Shown here piece after piece: positions 39,141 to 46,964 of a DNA stretch of 64,000 nucleotides. The stretch lies in the NCBI RefSeq assembly GCF_900110755.1, contig NZ_FOFF01000006.1:62001-126000 (forward strand), in the 5' to 3' direction. The position numbers were made by a program, and so were the translations under genes. The first letter of the stretch is position 1. Each line of letters begins with the position of its first letter. The notes below the pieces were generated by a model that searched no databases, was not told the origin of the DNA, and saw nothing but the letters and a program-made list of their open reading frames with translations. The stretch comes from Streptomyces sp. yr375 (lineage in GTDB: Bacteria; Actinomycetota; Actinomycetes; Streptomycetales; Streptomycetaceae).

Positions 39141-40408
39141 CGCAGTTGCCGGGCCTCCTCACTGTGCCTAATCTCCTGGGCGAGGCGCTCCGCAAGGACT
39201 TCCCGATCCTCGACCGGGTGATCCATGACGGCAAGAAGCTCGTGTACCTGGACAACGCGGCGACCTCCCAGACGCCCCGTCAGGTGATCGACACGCTCTC
39301 CGAGTACTACGAGCAGCACAACGCCAACGTGCACCGTGGCATCCATGTGCTCGCCGAGGAGGCCACGGCGCTGTACGAGGGCGCGCGCGACAAGGTCGCG
39401 ACGTTCATCAACGCGCCCAGCCGTGACGAGGTGATCTTCACGAAGAACGCCTCCGAGTCGCTGAACCTCGTGGCGAACATGCTGGGCTGGGCCGACGAGC
39501 CCTACCGCGTGGACCACGAGACCGAGATCGTCATCACGGAGATGGAGCACCACTCCAACATCGTGCCGTGGCAACTGCTGTCGCAGCGCACGGGCGCGAA
39601 GCTGAAGTGGTTCGGCCTGACCGACGACGGCCGGCTCGACCTGTCGAACATAGACGAGGTCATCACCGAGAAGACGAAGATCGTCTCCTTCGTGCTGGTC
39701 TCCAACATCCTGGGCACGGTCAACCCGGTCGAGAAGATCGTGCGCCGCGCGCAGGAGGTCGGGGCCCTGGTCCTGATCGACGCCTCGCAGGCCGCGCCGC
39801 ACATGCCGCTGGACGTACAGGCCCTCCAGGCCGACTTCGTGGCCTTCACCGGCCACAAGATGTGCGGCCCGACCGGCATCGGCGTCCTGTGGGGCCGCCA
39901 GGAGCTGCTGGAGGACCTGCCTCCGTTCCTCGGCGGCGGCGAGATGATCGAGACGGTGTCGATGCACTCGTCGACCTACGCCCCGGCACCGCACAAGTTC
40001 GAGGCGGGCACCCCGCCGATCGCGCAGGCGGTGGGCCTGGGAGCGGCGATCGACTACCTCTCCGCGATCGGCATGGACAAGATCCTCGCCCATGAGCACG
40101 CGCTCACCGAGTACGCGGTGCAGCGCCTGACGGAGGTCCCCGACCTGCGGATCATCGGCCCGGCGACGGCCGAGGACCGGGGGGCGGCGATCTCCTTCAC
40201 GCTCGGCGACATCCACCCGCACGACGTGGGCCAGGTGCTGGACGAGCAGGGCATCGCGGTCCGCGTCGGCCACCACTGCGCCCGCCCGGTCTGCCTGCGG
40301 TACGGAATTCCCGCGACCACGCGAGCGTCGTTCTATCTGTACTCCACGCCGGCCGAGATCGACGCTCTGGTCGACGGCCTGGAGCACGTACGGAACTTCT
40401 TCGGCTGA
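39137..40408 (+). CDS. sufS: Cysteine desulfurase SufS
   Basis: PLP enzyme (class II desulfurase) delivering sulfur from cysteine to SufU. The 423 residues include YLDNAATSQTP, NVHRGIHVLAEEAT, PLP Lys241 in FTGHKMCGP and the persulfide Cys381 in RVGHHCARPVC. GTG at 39137 overlaps the sufC stop. The N-terminal about 15 residues are not conserved. Confidence 0.97.
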   Translation: MTQLPGLLTVPNLLGEALRKDFPILDRVIHDGKKLVYLDNAATSQTPRQVIDTLSEYYEQHNANVHRGIHVLAEEATALYEGARDKVATFINAPSRDEVIFTKNASESLNLVANMLGWADEPYRVDHETEIVITEMEHHSNIVPWQLLSQRTGAKLKWFGLTDDGRLDLSNIDEVITEKTKIVSFVLVSNILGTVNPVEKIVRRAQEVGALVLIDASQAAPHMPLDVQALQADFVAFTGHKMCGPTGIGVLWGRQELLEDLPPFLGGGEMIETVSMHSSTYAPAPHKFEAGTPPIAQAVGLGAAIDYLSAIGMDKILAHEHALTEYAVQRLTEVPDLRIIGPATAEDRGAAISFTLGDIHPHDVGQVLDEQGIAVRVGHHCARPVCLRYGIPATTRASFYLYSTPAEIDALVDGLEHVRNFFG

Positions 40409-40427
40409 GGGGTTGGCGAGGGATCGC

Positions 40428-40895
40428 ATGAAGCTGGACTCGATGTACCAGGAAGTCATCCTGGACCACTACAAGCACCCGCACGGGCGTGGTCTGCGCG
40501 ATGGCGACGCCGAGGTGCACCACGTGAATCCGACCTGCGGCGACGAGATCACCCTGCGTGTGAAGTACGACGGCACGAAGATCGAGGACGTCAGTTACGA
40601 GGGCCAGGGCTGTTCCATCAGCCAGGCGTCGGCCTCCGTGCTGAACGACCTCCTCGTCGGCAAGGATCTCGCCGAGGCGCAGCGGATCCAGGAGACGTTC
40701 CTGGAGCTGATGCAGTCCAAGGGGAAGATCGAGCCCGACGACGCGATGGAGGAGGTGCTGGAGGACGCGGTCGCGTTCGCCGGCGTCTCCAAGTACCCGG
40801 CCCGGGTGAAGTGCGCGCTGCTGAGCTGGATGGCGTGGAAGGATGCGACGGTCCAGGCCCTGGGCTCGGACGCCGCCGAAAGGAAGACGGCATGA
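40428..40895 (+). CDS. sufU: SUF system sulfur-transfer protein SufU
   Basis: IscU-like zinc protein that accepts sulfur from SufS. About 155 residues with Cys37 (NPTCGDE), Cys62 (GQGCSIS) and Cys129 (VKCALLSW), the three cysteines of SufU, plus the SufU-type insertion (MQSKGKIEPDD). The ATG at 40428, six bases after GAGGG, is preferred over a TTG at 40413. ATGA overlap with the next gene. Confidence 0.95.
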   Translation: MKLDSMYQEVILDHYKHPHGRGLRDGDAEVHHVNPTCGDEITLRVKYDGTKIEDVSYEGQGCSISQASASVLNDLLVGKDLAEAQRIQETFLELMQSKGKIEPDDAMEEVLEDAVAFAGVSKYPARVKCALLSWMAWKDATVQALGSDAAERKTA

Positions 40896-41224
40896 GCGAG
40901 ACCATTGAGATGAAGCCGGCCTCGGAGGACGAGGTCCGCGAGGCGCTGTACGACGTGGTCGACCCCGAACTGGGCATCGACGTCGTCAACCTCGGCCTGA
41001 TCTACGGCATTCACATCGACGACGCGAACATCGCGACGATCGACATGACCCTGACGTCGGCGGCCTGCCCGCTGACGGACGTCATCGAGGACCAGGCGAA
41101 GTCCGCCACGGACGGCCTGGTCAACGAGTTGCGCATCAACTGGGTCTGGATGCCGCCGTGGGGCCCGGACAAGATCACGGACGACGGCCGCGAGCAGCTT
41201 CGGGCGCTCGGGTTCAACGTCTGA
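40892..41224 (+). CDS. sufT: SufT-like metal-sulfur cluster assembly factor (MIP18/PaaD family)
   Basis: A 110-residue MIP18-family protein: DVVDPELGIDVVNLGLIYG, MTLTSAACPLTDVIEDQ with the conserved Cys, and WVWMPPWGPDKITDDGREQLRALGF. It helps Fe-S maturation in other bacteria. It is the last gene of sufR-B-D-fdx-C-S-U-T; a long terminator follows. Confidence 0.93.
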   Translation: MSETIEMKPASEDEVREALYDVVDPELGIDVVNLGLIYGIHIDDANIATIDMTLTSAACPLTDVIEDQAKSATDGLVNELRINWVWMPPWGPDKITDDGREQLRALGFNV

Positions 41225-41251
41225 GGCTGCCGTCCGGCGGAAGCGGAAACA

Positions 41252-41293
41252 CGGAAAAGCGGCGAGGTCCCTATGGACCTCGCCGCTTTTCCG
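41252..41293 (+). terminator. Strong terminator of the suf operon
   Basis: Perfect 19-bp stem (41252-41270, 41275-41293) with a four-base loop CTAT. It contains AAAAGCGGC/GCCGCTTTT, giving A and U tracts on each side, so it can work for both the suf operon and the convergent AbfB gene. Confidence 0.92.
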
Positions 41294-41303
41294 GTACGGC
41301 TTG

Positions 41304-42167
41304 TTACGACAGAGCGTCGACGAACCGGAACGCCGAGTCGGAGACGTACTGGTTGTCGTACTGGTACGGGTCCAGGCGGAGCTGGAAGTCCTTGTGCCGC
41401 AGGTATCGGCCGGGGTAGTTCACCGACTCCAGCATGACCGCGCCGGAGAAGCCGGAGGCGCGGGAGCAGAAGGTGGCGTCCTTCTTGAAGATGGCCTTGC
41501 CGTCGTTGCGGTCGGCGCGCAGGACGAAGTTGTAGTGGCGCAGGTAGCTGCCGCTTGCCGTGACGAAGGAGTAACAGGAGCTGTCCGCCAGGCCCTTGAC
41601 CACGGTGAAGGTGGAGTCCGCGCGGGACTCCGAGCCGCGCACCGGGTCGAGTTTCACCAGGCCGCCGCTCACATGCCAGTAGCGGTCCGGGTAGTTGACC
41701 GAGCGGACCGACCGCTTGTAACTGGTGGGCGGCTTGGGGCGGGTGGGCTTCTTCGTCGGTGACGCGGAGGGCTTGGCCGAGGTGTGCGGAGCCGAACTGC
41801 CCTGCGGTCTGGGGGAGGAGGGGGCCTGCGGCGACGCGGACGCGGGCGTGCTCTTGCCGTCGCCCTTGGCGCCACTCGTGCCGTCGCCCCCGGGTGTCGT
41901 CGACGGGGTCGGGGAGGGGGTGGCGAAGGAGATCAGGCCGCCGCCCGCCGTCTCGTCGTCCGACAGCGTCTGGCCCTTGCGGGCTTCCGGCTTCTGGTCA
42001 ACGGGCTTGTCGTTCAGGGCGATTGCGGTCACGCACGCCAGGACGGTGGCGACGGCGAGACCGCCCGCCAACCAGAGGCGCCGTGTTCCGGGTGCCCGGG
42101 AGGTGTCCGGGGCCCAGCCGCTTTCCCAGCGTTGGTCCTGGGGCGGCCGGGACTTGTTTTCTGGCAT
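41304..42167 (-). CDS. Membrane-anchored AbfB-domain (arabinose-binding) protein
   Basis: A 287-residue protein. After a polar cytoplasmic N-terminus comes one membrane segment at about 33-52 (LAGGLAVATVLACVTAIAL), then a Ser/Pro/Thr/Lys linker of about 75 residues, then an AbfB domain (about 135-287) made of repeated strands: SVNYPDRYWHV, GSYLRHYNFVLRAD, SVNYPGRYLRHKDFQLRLD. AbfB binds arabinofuranose side chains. No catalytic domain is present, so it may be a binding protein at the surface. ATG at 42167 follows GGAGGAA. Confidence 0.88.
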   Translation of the reverse strand: MPENKSRPPQDQRWESGWAPDTSRAPGTRRLWLAGGLAVATVLACVTAIALNDKPVDQKPEARKGQTLSDDETAGGGLISFATPSPTPSTTPGGDGTSGAKGDGKSTPASASPQAPSSPRPQGSSAPHTSAKPSASPTKKPTRPKPPTSYKRSVRSVNYPDRYWHVSGGLVKLDPVRGSESRADSTFTVVKGLADSSCYSFVTASGSYLRHYNFVLRADRNDGKAIFKKDATFCSRASGFSGAVMLESVNYPGRYLRHKDFQLRLDPYQYDNQYVSDSAFRFVDALS

Positions 42168-42443
42168 GCGCTGTTCCTCCAGCGGCACCCCTGGCGGCTG
42201 CCGCGGCTGCGATGGCCCGGTGTGTGAACGGTGAAACAGTAGTGGAACCTGTGGCCCGCGTTCATCCGTTTGGGCGAGGGCTTTCCATAACACTTTCGAT
42301 TCCGCGACTCATCTGTACGGCTATGCGTGTATACGCATCGTTGGGGTCCGGATGCTCATCGGCAGTCGGTTCTCGTGGTTCGCGAGGGGAACGGGCGAGG
42401 TCGGCGGGCCCGCGGACCGCTCCCTGAGACACCGCTGTGCGGG

Positions 42444-42474
42444 TTGGCCTCCGCGGCCTTCCGCCGGTTAGGTT
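42444..42474 (+). promoter_or_regulatory. Candidate promoter giving a leaderless dapD mRNA
   Basis: TTGGCC (42444-42449), 19-base spacer, TAGGTT (42469-42474). Exactly seven bases separate the -10 from the dapD ATG at 42482 and no ribosome-binding site is seen, so transcription would start at the A of ATG. Confidence 0.5.
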
Positions 42475-42481
42475 GCCTTTT

Positions 42482-43471
42482 ATGACCGACACGACTGTCC
42501 CTCGCACCACCGGCGCCGCGGCCGCCGGCCTCGCCACGATCGCCGCCGACGGCACCGTTCTCGACACCTGGTTCCCCGCGCCCGCGCTCCTCGCGGAGCC
42601 CGGTCCGTCCGGCACCGAGCGGCTGTCCGCCGAGAAGGCCGTGGAGCTGCTCGGCGAGGGTGCGGCGAAGGCGATCGGTCCGGACGCCCGGCGGGGCGTC
42701 GAGGTGGTCGCGGTCCGCACGGTCATCGCCTCGCTGGACGACAAGCCGCTCGACGCGCACGACGTCTACCTGCGTCTGCACCTGCTCTCGCACCGGCTCG
42801 TGAAGCCGCACGGGCAGAGCCTGGACGGCATGTTCGGCCACCTCGCCAACGTCGCCTGGACCTCGCTCGGCCCGGTCGCCGTCGACGACGTCGAGCAGGT
42901 CCGGCTGAACGCCCGCGCGGAGGGCCTGCACCTCCAGGTCACCTCCATCGACAAGTTCCCGCGCATGACGGACTACGTCGCCCCGAAGGGCGTCCGGATC
43001 GCCGACGCCGACCGGGTCCGCCTCGGCGCGCACCTCGCCGCGGGCACCACCGTCATGCACGAGGGCTTCGTCAACTTCAACGCGGGCACGCTCGGCACGT
43101 CGATGGTCGAGGGCCGCATCTCCGCGGGCGTCATCGTCGGCGACGGCTCGGACATCGGCGGCGGCGCGTCCACGATGGGCACGCTGTCCGGCGGCGGCAA
43201 CGTGATCATCTCCATCGGCGAGCGCTGCCTGATCGGCGCCGAGGCGGGCGTCGGCATCGCGCTGGGCGACGAATGCGTCGTCGAGGCCGGCCTCTACGTC
43301 ACCGCCGGCACCCGGATCACGATGCCCGACGGCCAGATCGTCAAGGCCCGCGAACTCTCCGGCGCCTCGAACATCCTCTTCCGCCGCAACTCGGTCACCG
43401 GCGCGGTCGAAGCCCGCCCGAACAACGCGGTCTGGGGCGGCCTGAACGAGATCCTGCACAGCCACAACTGA
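42482..43471 (+). CDS. dapD: 2,3,4,5-tetrahydropyridine-2,6-dicarboxylate N-succinyltransferase
   Basis: Succinylates tetrahydrodipicolinate in the lysine/diaminopimelate pathway. The 329-residue protein is of the actinobacterial group: the left-handed beta-helix part (about 165-270) shows [44 protein letters not shown] and [19 protein letters not shown] hexapeptide repeats. The ATG at 42482 is chosen because it lies seven bases after a good -10 and conservation starts soon after. Confidence 0.95.
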   Translation: MTDTTVPRTTGAAAAGLATIAADGTVLDTWFPAPALLAEPGPSGTERLSAEKAVELLGEGAAKAIGPDARRGVEVVAVRTVIASLDDKPLDAHDVYLRLHLLSHRLVKPHGQSLDGMFGHLANVAWTSLGPVAVDDVEQVRLNARAEGLHLQVTSIDKFPRMTDYVAPKGVRIADADRVRLGAHLAAGTTVMHEGFVNFNAGTLGTSMVEGRISAGVIVGDGSDIGGGASTMGTLSGGGNVIISIGERCLIGAEAGVGIALGDECVVEAGLYVTAGTRITMPDGQIVKARELSGASNILFRRNSVTGAVEARPNNAVWGGLNEILHSHN

Positions 43472-43496
43472 CACCGAGCGCCCGGCCCGTCTGACA

Positions 43497-43529
43497 GAGC
43501 GCCTTCCCGCTGCCCGCGGAAGGGCGCTC
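43497..43529. terminator. Terminator between dapD and the HAD-like gene
   Basis: Imperfect hairpin: GAGCGCC and TTCCC on one side against GGAAGGGCGCTC on the other, with a short bulge. It lies between convergent genes. Confidence 0.6.
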
Positions 43530-43559
43530 CGTCATGTGGCCGGTCAAGTCATACGGCAG

Positions 43560-44063
43560 TCACGCGGGCAGGCCCGCCGCGAACTCGCCCAGTGCCGTGA
43601 AGTCCTCGTCCCGTAGGCCGAGGCGTGGGTTCACGTGGTGGAGGAGCGCCGGGGTCGGGTGGTGGGCGGTGACGTATGCCGTGTCGGTGGGGGACTGTTC
43701 GTCGTCCACCCAGGCGAAGGGGCGGCCCGCCGCGTGGGCGACGATCGTCTCCGTCTTCCAGTGGACGCCGTCGGGCCGGTGGGCGAGGAGGGCCGCGCCG
43801 AAGTCGACGTACGGGAGTTCGGGCAGGCCCAGTACGGGTGCGATCCAGTGGTTGGCCTCGGCCATCCAGGTCGTGGCCCAGCACAGGTCGTAGGGGAGGC
43901 GGAGCAGCGCCGCGCCGTGGTCGGGGTGCAGCCAGACGCGCAGTGGCCGCTCGCGGCCTACGTGCGCCCTGATCGTCGTGTAGCCCGCCGGGCGCTTCGT
44001 GGGCTTGGCGGCGTACGGGTTCAGGGGGCCGTCGACGTCGAGGTAGAGCAGCGGGCGGCTCAT
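43560..44063 (-). CDS. HAD-like hydrolase-fold protein of unknown function
   Basis: A 167-residue protein starting LLYLDVDGPLNPY. DVDGPLNP is the HAD motif I (DxDGxxNP form), with both Asp at about residues 9 and 11. FAWVDDEQ near residue 118 could be motif IV (the acidic pair). Length fits small capless HAD proteins common in Streptomyces. Substrate unknown. Monocistronic, between dapD and a dapA-like gene. Confidence 0.78.
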   Translation of the reverse strand: MSRPLLYLDVDGPLNPYAAKPTKRPAGYTTIRAHVGRERPLRVWLHPDHGAALLRLPYDLCWATTWMAEANHWIAPVLGLPELPYVDFGAALLAHRPDGVHWKTETIVAHAAGRPFAWVDDEQSPTDTAYVTAHHPTPALLHHVNPRLGLRDEDFTALGEFAAGLPA

Positions 44064-44072
44064 TCGGTCAGC

Positions 44073-44990
44073 CTACGGGAGTGTGGCGAGGCGGTCGTGG
44101 GCTGCGCGTAGGGCTGTGGTCGTTGGGCGGTCGGCGGGGCGTAGGGGTGCGCGGACCGGGCCGGCCGGGAGGTTCAGGTCGTTGAGGAGGGCCTTGGTGG
44201 TGACGGTGCCGGGCAGGCCCGAGGCCATCATCAACTCCACCAGTTCCGTTGCCTGTTGTTGGAGACGGGCGGCCTCCGTCGTCTCGCCCGCCTCGAACGT
44301 GTCCAGGACGGCGCGGAGTTGGGCCGGGAGCACGTTCGCGACCGTGCTGACATAGCCCGCCGCGCCTACCGCGTACAGCGCGAGGTTGTGCTCGTCGCAG
44401 CCCGCGTAGTACGCCAACTCGGTGCGCGAGAGCACCTTTTGGGCGCCGAGGAAGTCGTAGGAGCAGTCCTTGACCGCGACGATCCTGGGGTGTTCGGCGA
44501 GGCGGATCAGGGTGTCGGGCTCGATGCGGGTGCCGGTGCGGGCGGGGATGTCGTACAGCATGACCGGCAGTCCGGAGGCGTCGGCTACGTCACGGAAGTG
44601 TGCCTCCAGGGCGTCCTGCGGGGGCCTGCTGTAGTACGGGCTGACGACGAGGACGCCGTCCGCGCCGGCCTTCTCGGCGGCGCGGGTGAGGTCGACGGTG
44701 TGCCGGGTGTCGAAGGTGCCCACGCCCGTGACGATCGAGGCCCGCCCGCCCACCGCCTCCCGTACCGCCGCCACCAGCTCCGCCTTCTCGGCGTCCGTGG
44801 TGGTCGGCGACTCACCCGTCGTGCCGGAGAGCACCAGCCCGTCGCAGCCGCCCGCCATCAGACGCTCGGCCAGCCGCCGCGCACCGTCGAGGTCGAGCCC
44901 GCCGGAGGCCGTGAAGGGCGTGATCATCGCGCAGAGGGCGCGTCCGAAGGGGGCGGGCCGTCGGAGCGGGGGAGGGGGCGTCGTGGTCAT
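44073..44990 (-). CDS. Dihydrodipicolinate synthase family protein (DapA paralogue)
   Basis: A class I aldolase of the DHDPS/NAL family, about 305 residues. GTTGES at 56-61 binds the keto acid; Tyr146 (VMLYDIPARTG) and Schiff-base Lys174 (VAVKDCSYD) are in place. It lies near dapD and might act in lysine synthesis, but genomes of this type often hold several paralogues with other substrates. ATG at 44990 is chosen; a GTG at 45026 is possible, and neither has a clear ribosome site. Confidence 0.85.
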   Translation of the reverse strand: MTTTPPPPLRRPAPFGRALCAMITPFTASGGLDLDGARRLAERLMAGGCDGLVLSGTTGESPTTTDAEKAELVAAVREAVGGRASIVTGVGTFDTRHTVDLTRAAEKAGADGVLVVSPYYSRPPQDALEAHFRDVADASGLPVMLYDIPARTGTRIEPDTLIRLAEHPRIVAVKDCSYDFLGAQKVLSRTELAYYAGCDEHNLALYAVGAAGYVSTVANVLPAQLRAVLDTFEAGETTEAARLQQQATELVELMMASGLPGTVTTKALLNDLNLPAGPVRAPLRPADRPTTTALRAAHDRLATLP

Positions 44991-45109
44991 GGGGGTAGTG
45001 TCGGCCCGGTCATCGAGAAGCTCCACTTAATTTTTGTGGATGGTATTGGTAAGGGGTGCTTACGGGTCCTCCCTCCCTGGGGGTGGGTAGTGCTGGTCCG
45101 CCTGGGGTA

Positions 45110-45139
45110 CCCGGGAGTGCCCGGGAGTGCCCGGGAGTT
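45110..45139. repeat. 10-bp tandem repeat, three copies
   Basis: CCCGGGAGTG in three head-to-tail copies (the third ending in TT) lies 30 bp before the DUF3618 gene. Each unit contains the palindrome CCCGGG. No function is evident. Confidence 0.85.
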
Positions 45140-45168
45140 TCGGACGGGTACCAGGGAAGGGTGCACCG

Positions 45169-45456
45169 ATGACGGACAGGACAGTGGCGGAGCTGCGTCG
45201 GCAGATCGAGCACACCAGGCACCAACTGGAGGCCACCGTGGAGGAGTTGGCCGCCAAGGCGGACGTACGCGGTCGTGCCGAGACCCGCGCCGCCGACCTC
45301 ATGGACCGCGCCGGCGCGATGACCGTGCAACTGCGCAGCACGGCGCGTCATCCGAGGCCGATCGTGGTCATGGGCGCGGCGGGTGTGGTCGGTGTGGTGG
45401 GGGTGGCGTTCGTCGTGGTGGGGGTGCTCTGGAAGCGGCGGGGTGGCGGGTGCTGA
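45169..45456 (+). CDS. DUF3618-type small membrane-associated protein
   Basis: A 95-residue protein: an amphipathic N-terminal helix TVAELRRQIEHTRHQLEATV (about 4-23) and EELAAKADVRGRA, the hallmark of DUF3618, then one membrane segment at about 64-88 and a basic end KRRGGGC. Such proteins are common in actinobacteria, often near phage-shock-like YtxH/DUF1490 genes; function unknown. ATG at 45169 with AGGGAAGG upstream. Confidence 0.85.
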   Translation: MTDRTVAELRRQIEHTRHQLEATVEELAAKADVRGRAETRAADLMDRAGAMTVQLRSTARHPRPIVVMGAAGVVGVVGVAFVVVGVLWKRRGGGC

Positions 45457-45553
45457 GCGCAGGGGCGTAAGCGGTGCCTGCTCTGCCGCTCACTCTCCCG
45501 CCGAACATTTGATTCCCCTGGACAAAAAAAGTTTTCGGTGAGACGGTGGGGGC

Positions 45554-46183
45554 ATGTTGGACGTCACCGTGATCGAGGATCCCGAGGCCGCAGCCGTCTC
45601 CCTGGACCCCATACGGGCCAGGCTGCTCGCGGAGCTGGCGGCCGGGCCCGCGTCGGCCGCGATGCTGGCCGGCAAGGTCGGGCTGCCCCGGCAGAAGGTG
45701 AACTACCACCTCAAGGCGCTGGAGCGGCACGGGCTGGTCGAGCTGGCCGGTGAGCGCCGCAAGGGGAACGTCACCGAGCGGCTGATGCGGGCGACCGCCG
45801 CGTCGTACGTGATCTCACCGCTCGCGCTCGCCGCCGTGCAGCCGGATCCGGACCGTTTCCGGGACCAGCTCTCCGCGCGCTGGCTGCTCGCGCTCGGCGC
45901 CCGGCTGGTGCGCGACGTCGGCTCGCTGATCACCGGCGCGGCGAAGGCCCGCAAGGGGCTGGCGACGTACGCGCTGGACGGCGAAGTGCGTTTCGCCTCG
46001 GCGGCGGACCGGGCCGCGTTCATCCAGGAGCTGACGGCGGGGGTCGGCGCTCTGATCCACAAGTACGACGCCCCCGACGCCGAGGGGGGCCGCGATCACC
46101 GGATCGTCGTCGCCGTCCACCCGACGCTCAAGCCGCCGCAGGACCCCGAACTCGTCGAACACCCCGAACTCACCGAGTCGTAG
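45554..46183 (+). CDS. ArsR-family transcriptional regulator
   Basis: A 209-residue winged-HTH protein: DPIRARLLAELAAGPASAAM, LAGKVGLPRQKVNYHLKALERHGL (recognition helix) and wing AGERRKGNVTERLM. The C-terminal 120 residues are a sensor-like part. The gene starts 29 bp before an SRPBCC protein on the same strand. This ArsR plus SRPBCC pairing recurs in actinobacteria and suggests the regulator controls its neighbour (inference). Confidence 0.9.
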   Translation: MLDVTVIEDPEAAAVSLDPIRARLLAELAAGPASAAMLAGKVGLPRQKVNYHLKALERHGLVELAGERRKGNVTERLMRATAASYVISPLALAAVQPDPDRFRDQLSARWLLALGARLVRDVGSLITGAAKARKGLATYALDGEVRFASAADRAAFIQELTAGVGALIHKYDAPDAEGGRDHRIVVAVHPTLKPPQDPELVEHPELTES

Positions 46184-46212
46184 GGCCACTTGTCCACGTG
46201 AGGAGCACAGTC

Positions 46213-46947
46213 ATGTCCAAGGAATTCGAGATCGCCCGCGAGTTTGAGGTCGACGCCACTCCGGAGGAGGTGTGGGAGGCGGTCACGAACGGCACCGGGG
46301 GATACCTGTGGCCGATGGAGGCACCGGAGCCCCGAGTGGGCGGCGCGGCGGCCTTCGGGTCGAAGGTCACCGCCTGGGACCCGCCGCACCACCTCATCAT
46401 CCGCAGCGAGGACGTCGGTTTCTCCGTCCAGAGCCGGAACCAGCTCGAGCATGTCATCGAGTCGCGCGACGGCGGCCGGCGTGCCTGGGTGCGGTACGTG
46501 CACAGTGGGATCTTCACCGACGACTGGGACAACCAGTACGACGGGGCGAGCAAGCACACCGACTTCTACCTGCACACCCTGCGCGAGTACCTCACGCACT
46601 TCGCGCCCCGCCCCGTCGCCTTCGCCCAACTCGACGGCGGCGAGGCGTCCGTCACGCCCACCGCGCTCACCGCGGTCGGGCAGGCCCTCGGACTGGCGGA
46701 CGACACGGCGACCGGCACCCGCGTCACGGTGCGCGGCCCACGGGACTTCGACGCCGTACTCGACTACCGCGACCCGTACTTCATCGGACTGCGCACCGAG
46801 GACGCCCTCGTGCGGATCTTCGGGCGCAACCACTGGGGCGCGCCGGTCGGCGTCAGCATCCACGACTTCGCCGCGGACGCCGACGCCAAGGCGACCGAGA
46901 CCGCCTGGCAGGACTGGCTGAACGGAGTGTTCAGCCGGCCCAGTTGA
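46213..46947 (+). CDS. SRPBCC (AHSA1/START-like) domain protein
   Basis: A 244-residue protein with an AHSA1-type SRPBCC domain at residues about 1-140: FEIAREFEVDATPEEVWEAVTNG, then GGAAAFGSKVTAWDPPHHL, and a long C-terminal helix (TDFYLHTLREYLTHF). The last 90 residues form an additional small domain. SRPBCC folds bind hydrophobic ligands. ATG at 46213 after GAGGAG. It follows the ArsR gene. Confidence 0.88.
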   Translation: MSKEFEIAREFEVDATPEEVWEAVTNGTGGYLWPMEAPEPRVGGAAAFGSKVTAWDPPHHLIIRSEDVGFSVQSRNQLEHVIESRDGGRRAWVRYVHSGIFTDDWDNQYDGASKHTDFYLHTLREYLTHFAPRPVAFAQLDGGEASVTPTALTAVGQALGLADDTATGTRVTVRGPRDFDAVLDYRDPYFIGLRTEDALVRIFGRNHWGAPVGVSIHDFAADADAKATETAWQDWLNGVFSRPS

Positions 46948-46964
46948 CAGTCCTACGGGTATCG

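Noticed and set aside
46190..46200. DnaA box before the SRPBCC gene (TTGTCCACG)
   Set aside because: A single copy with a changed last base; likely chance.
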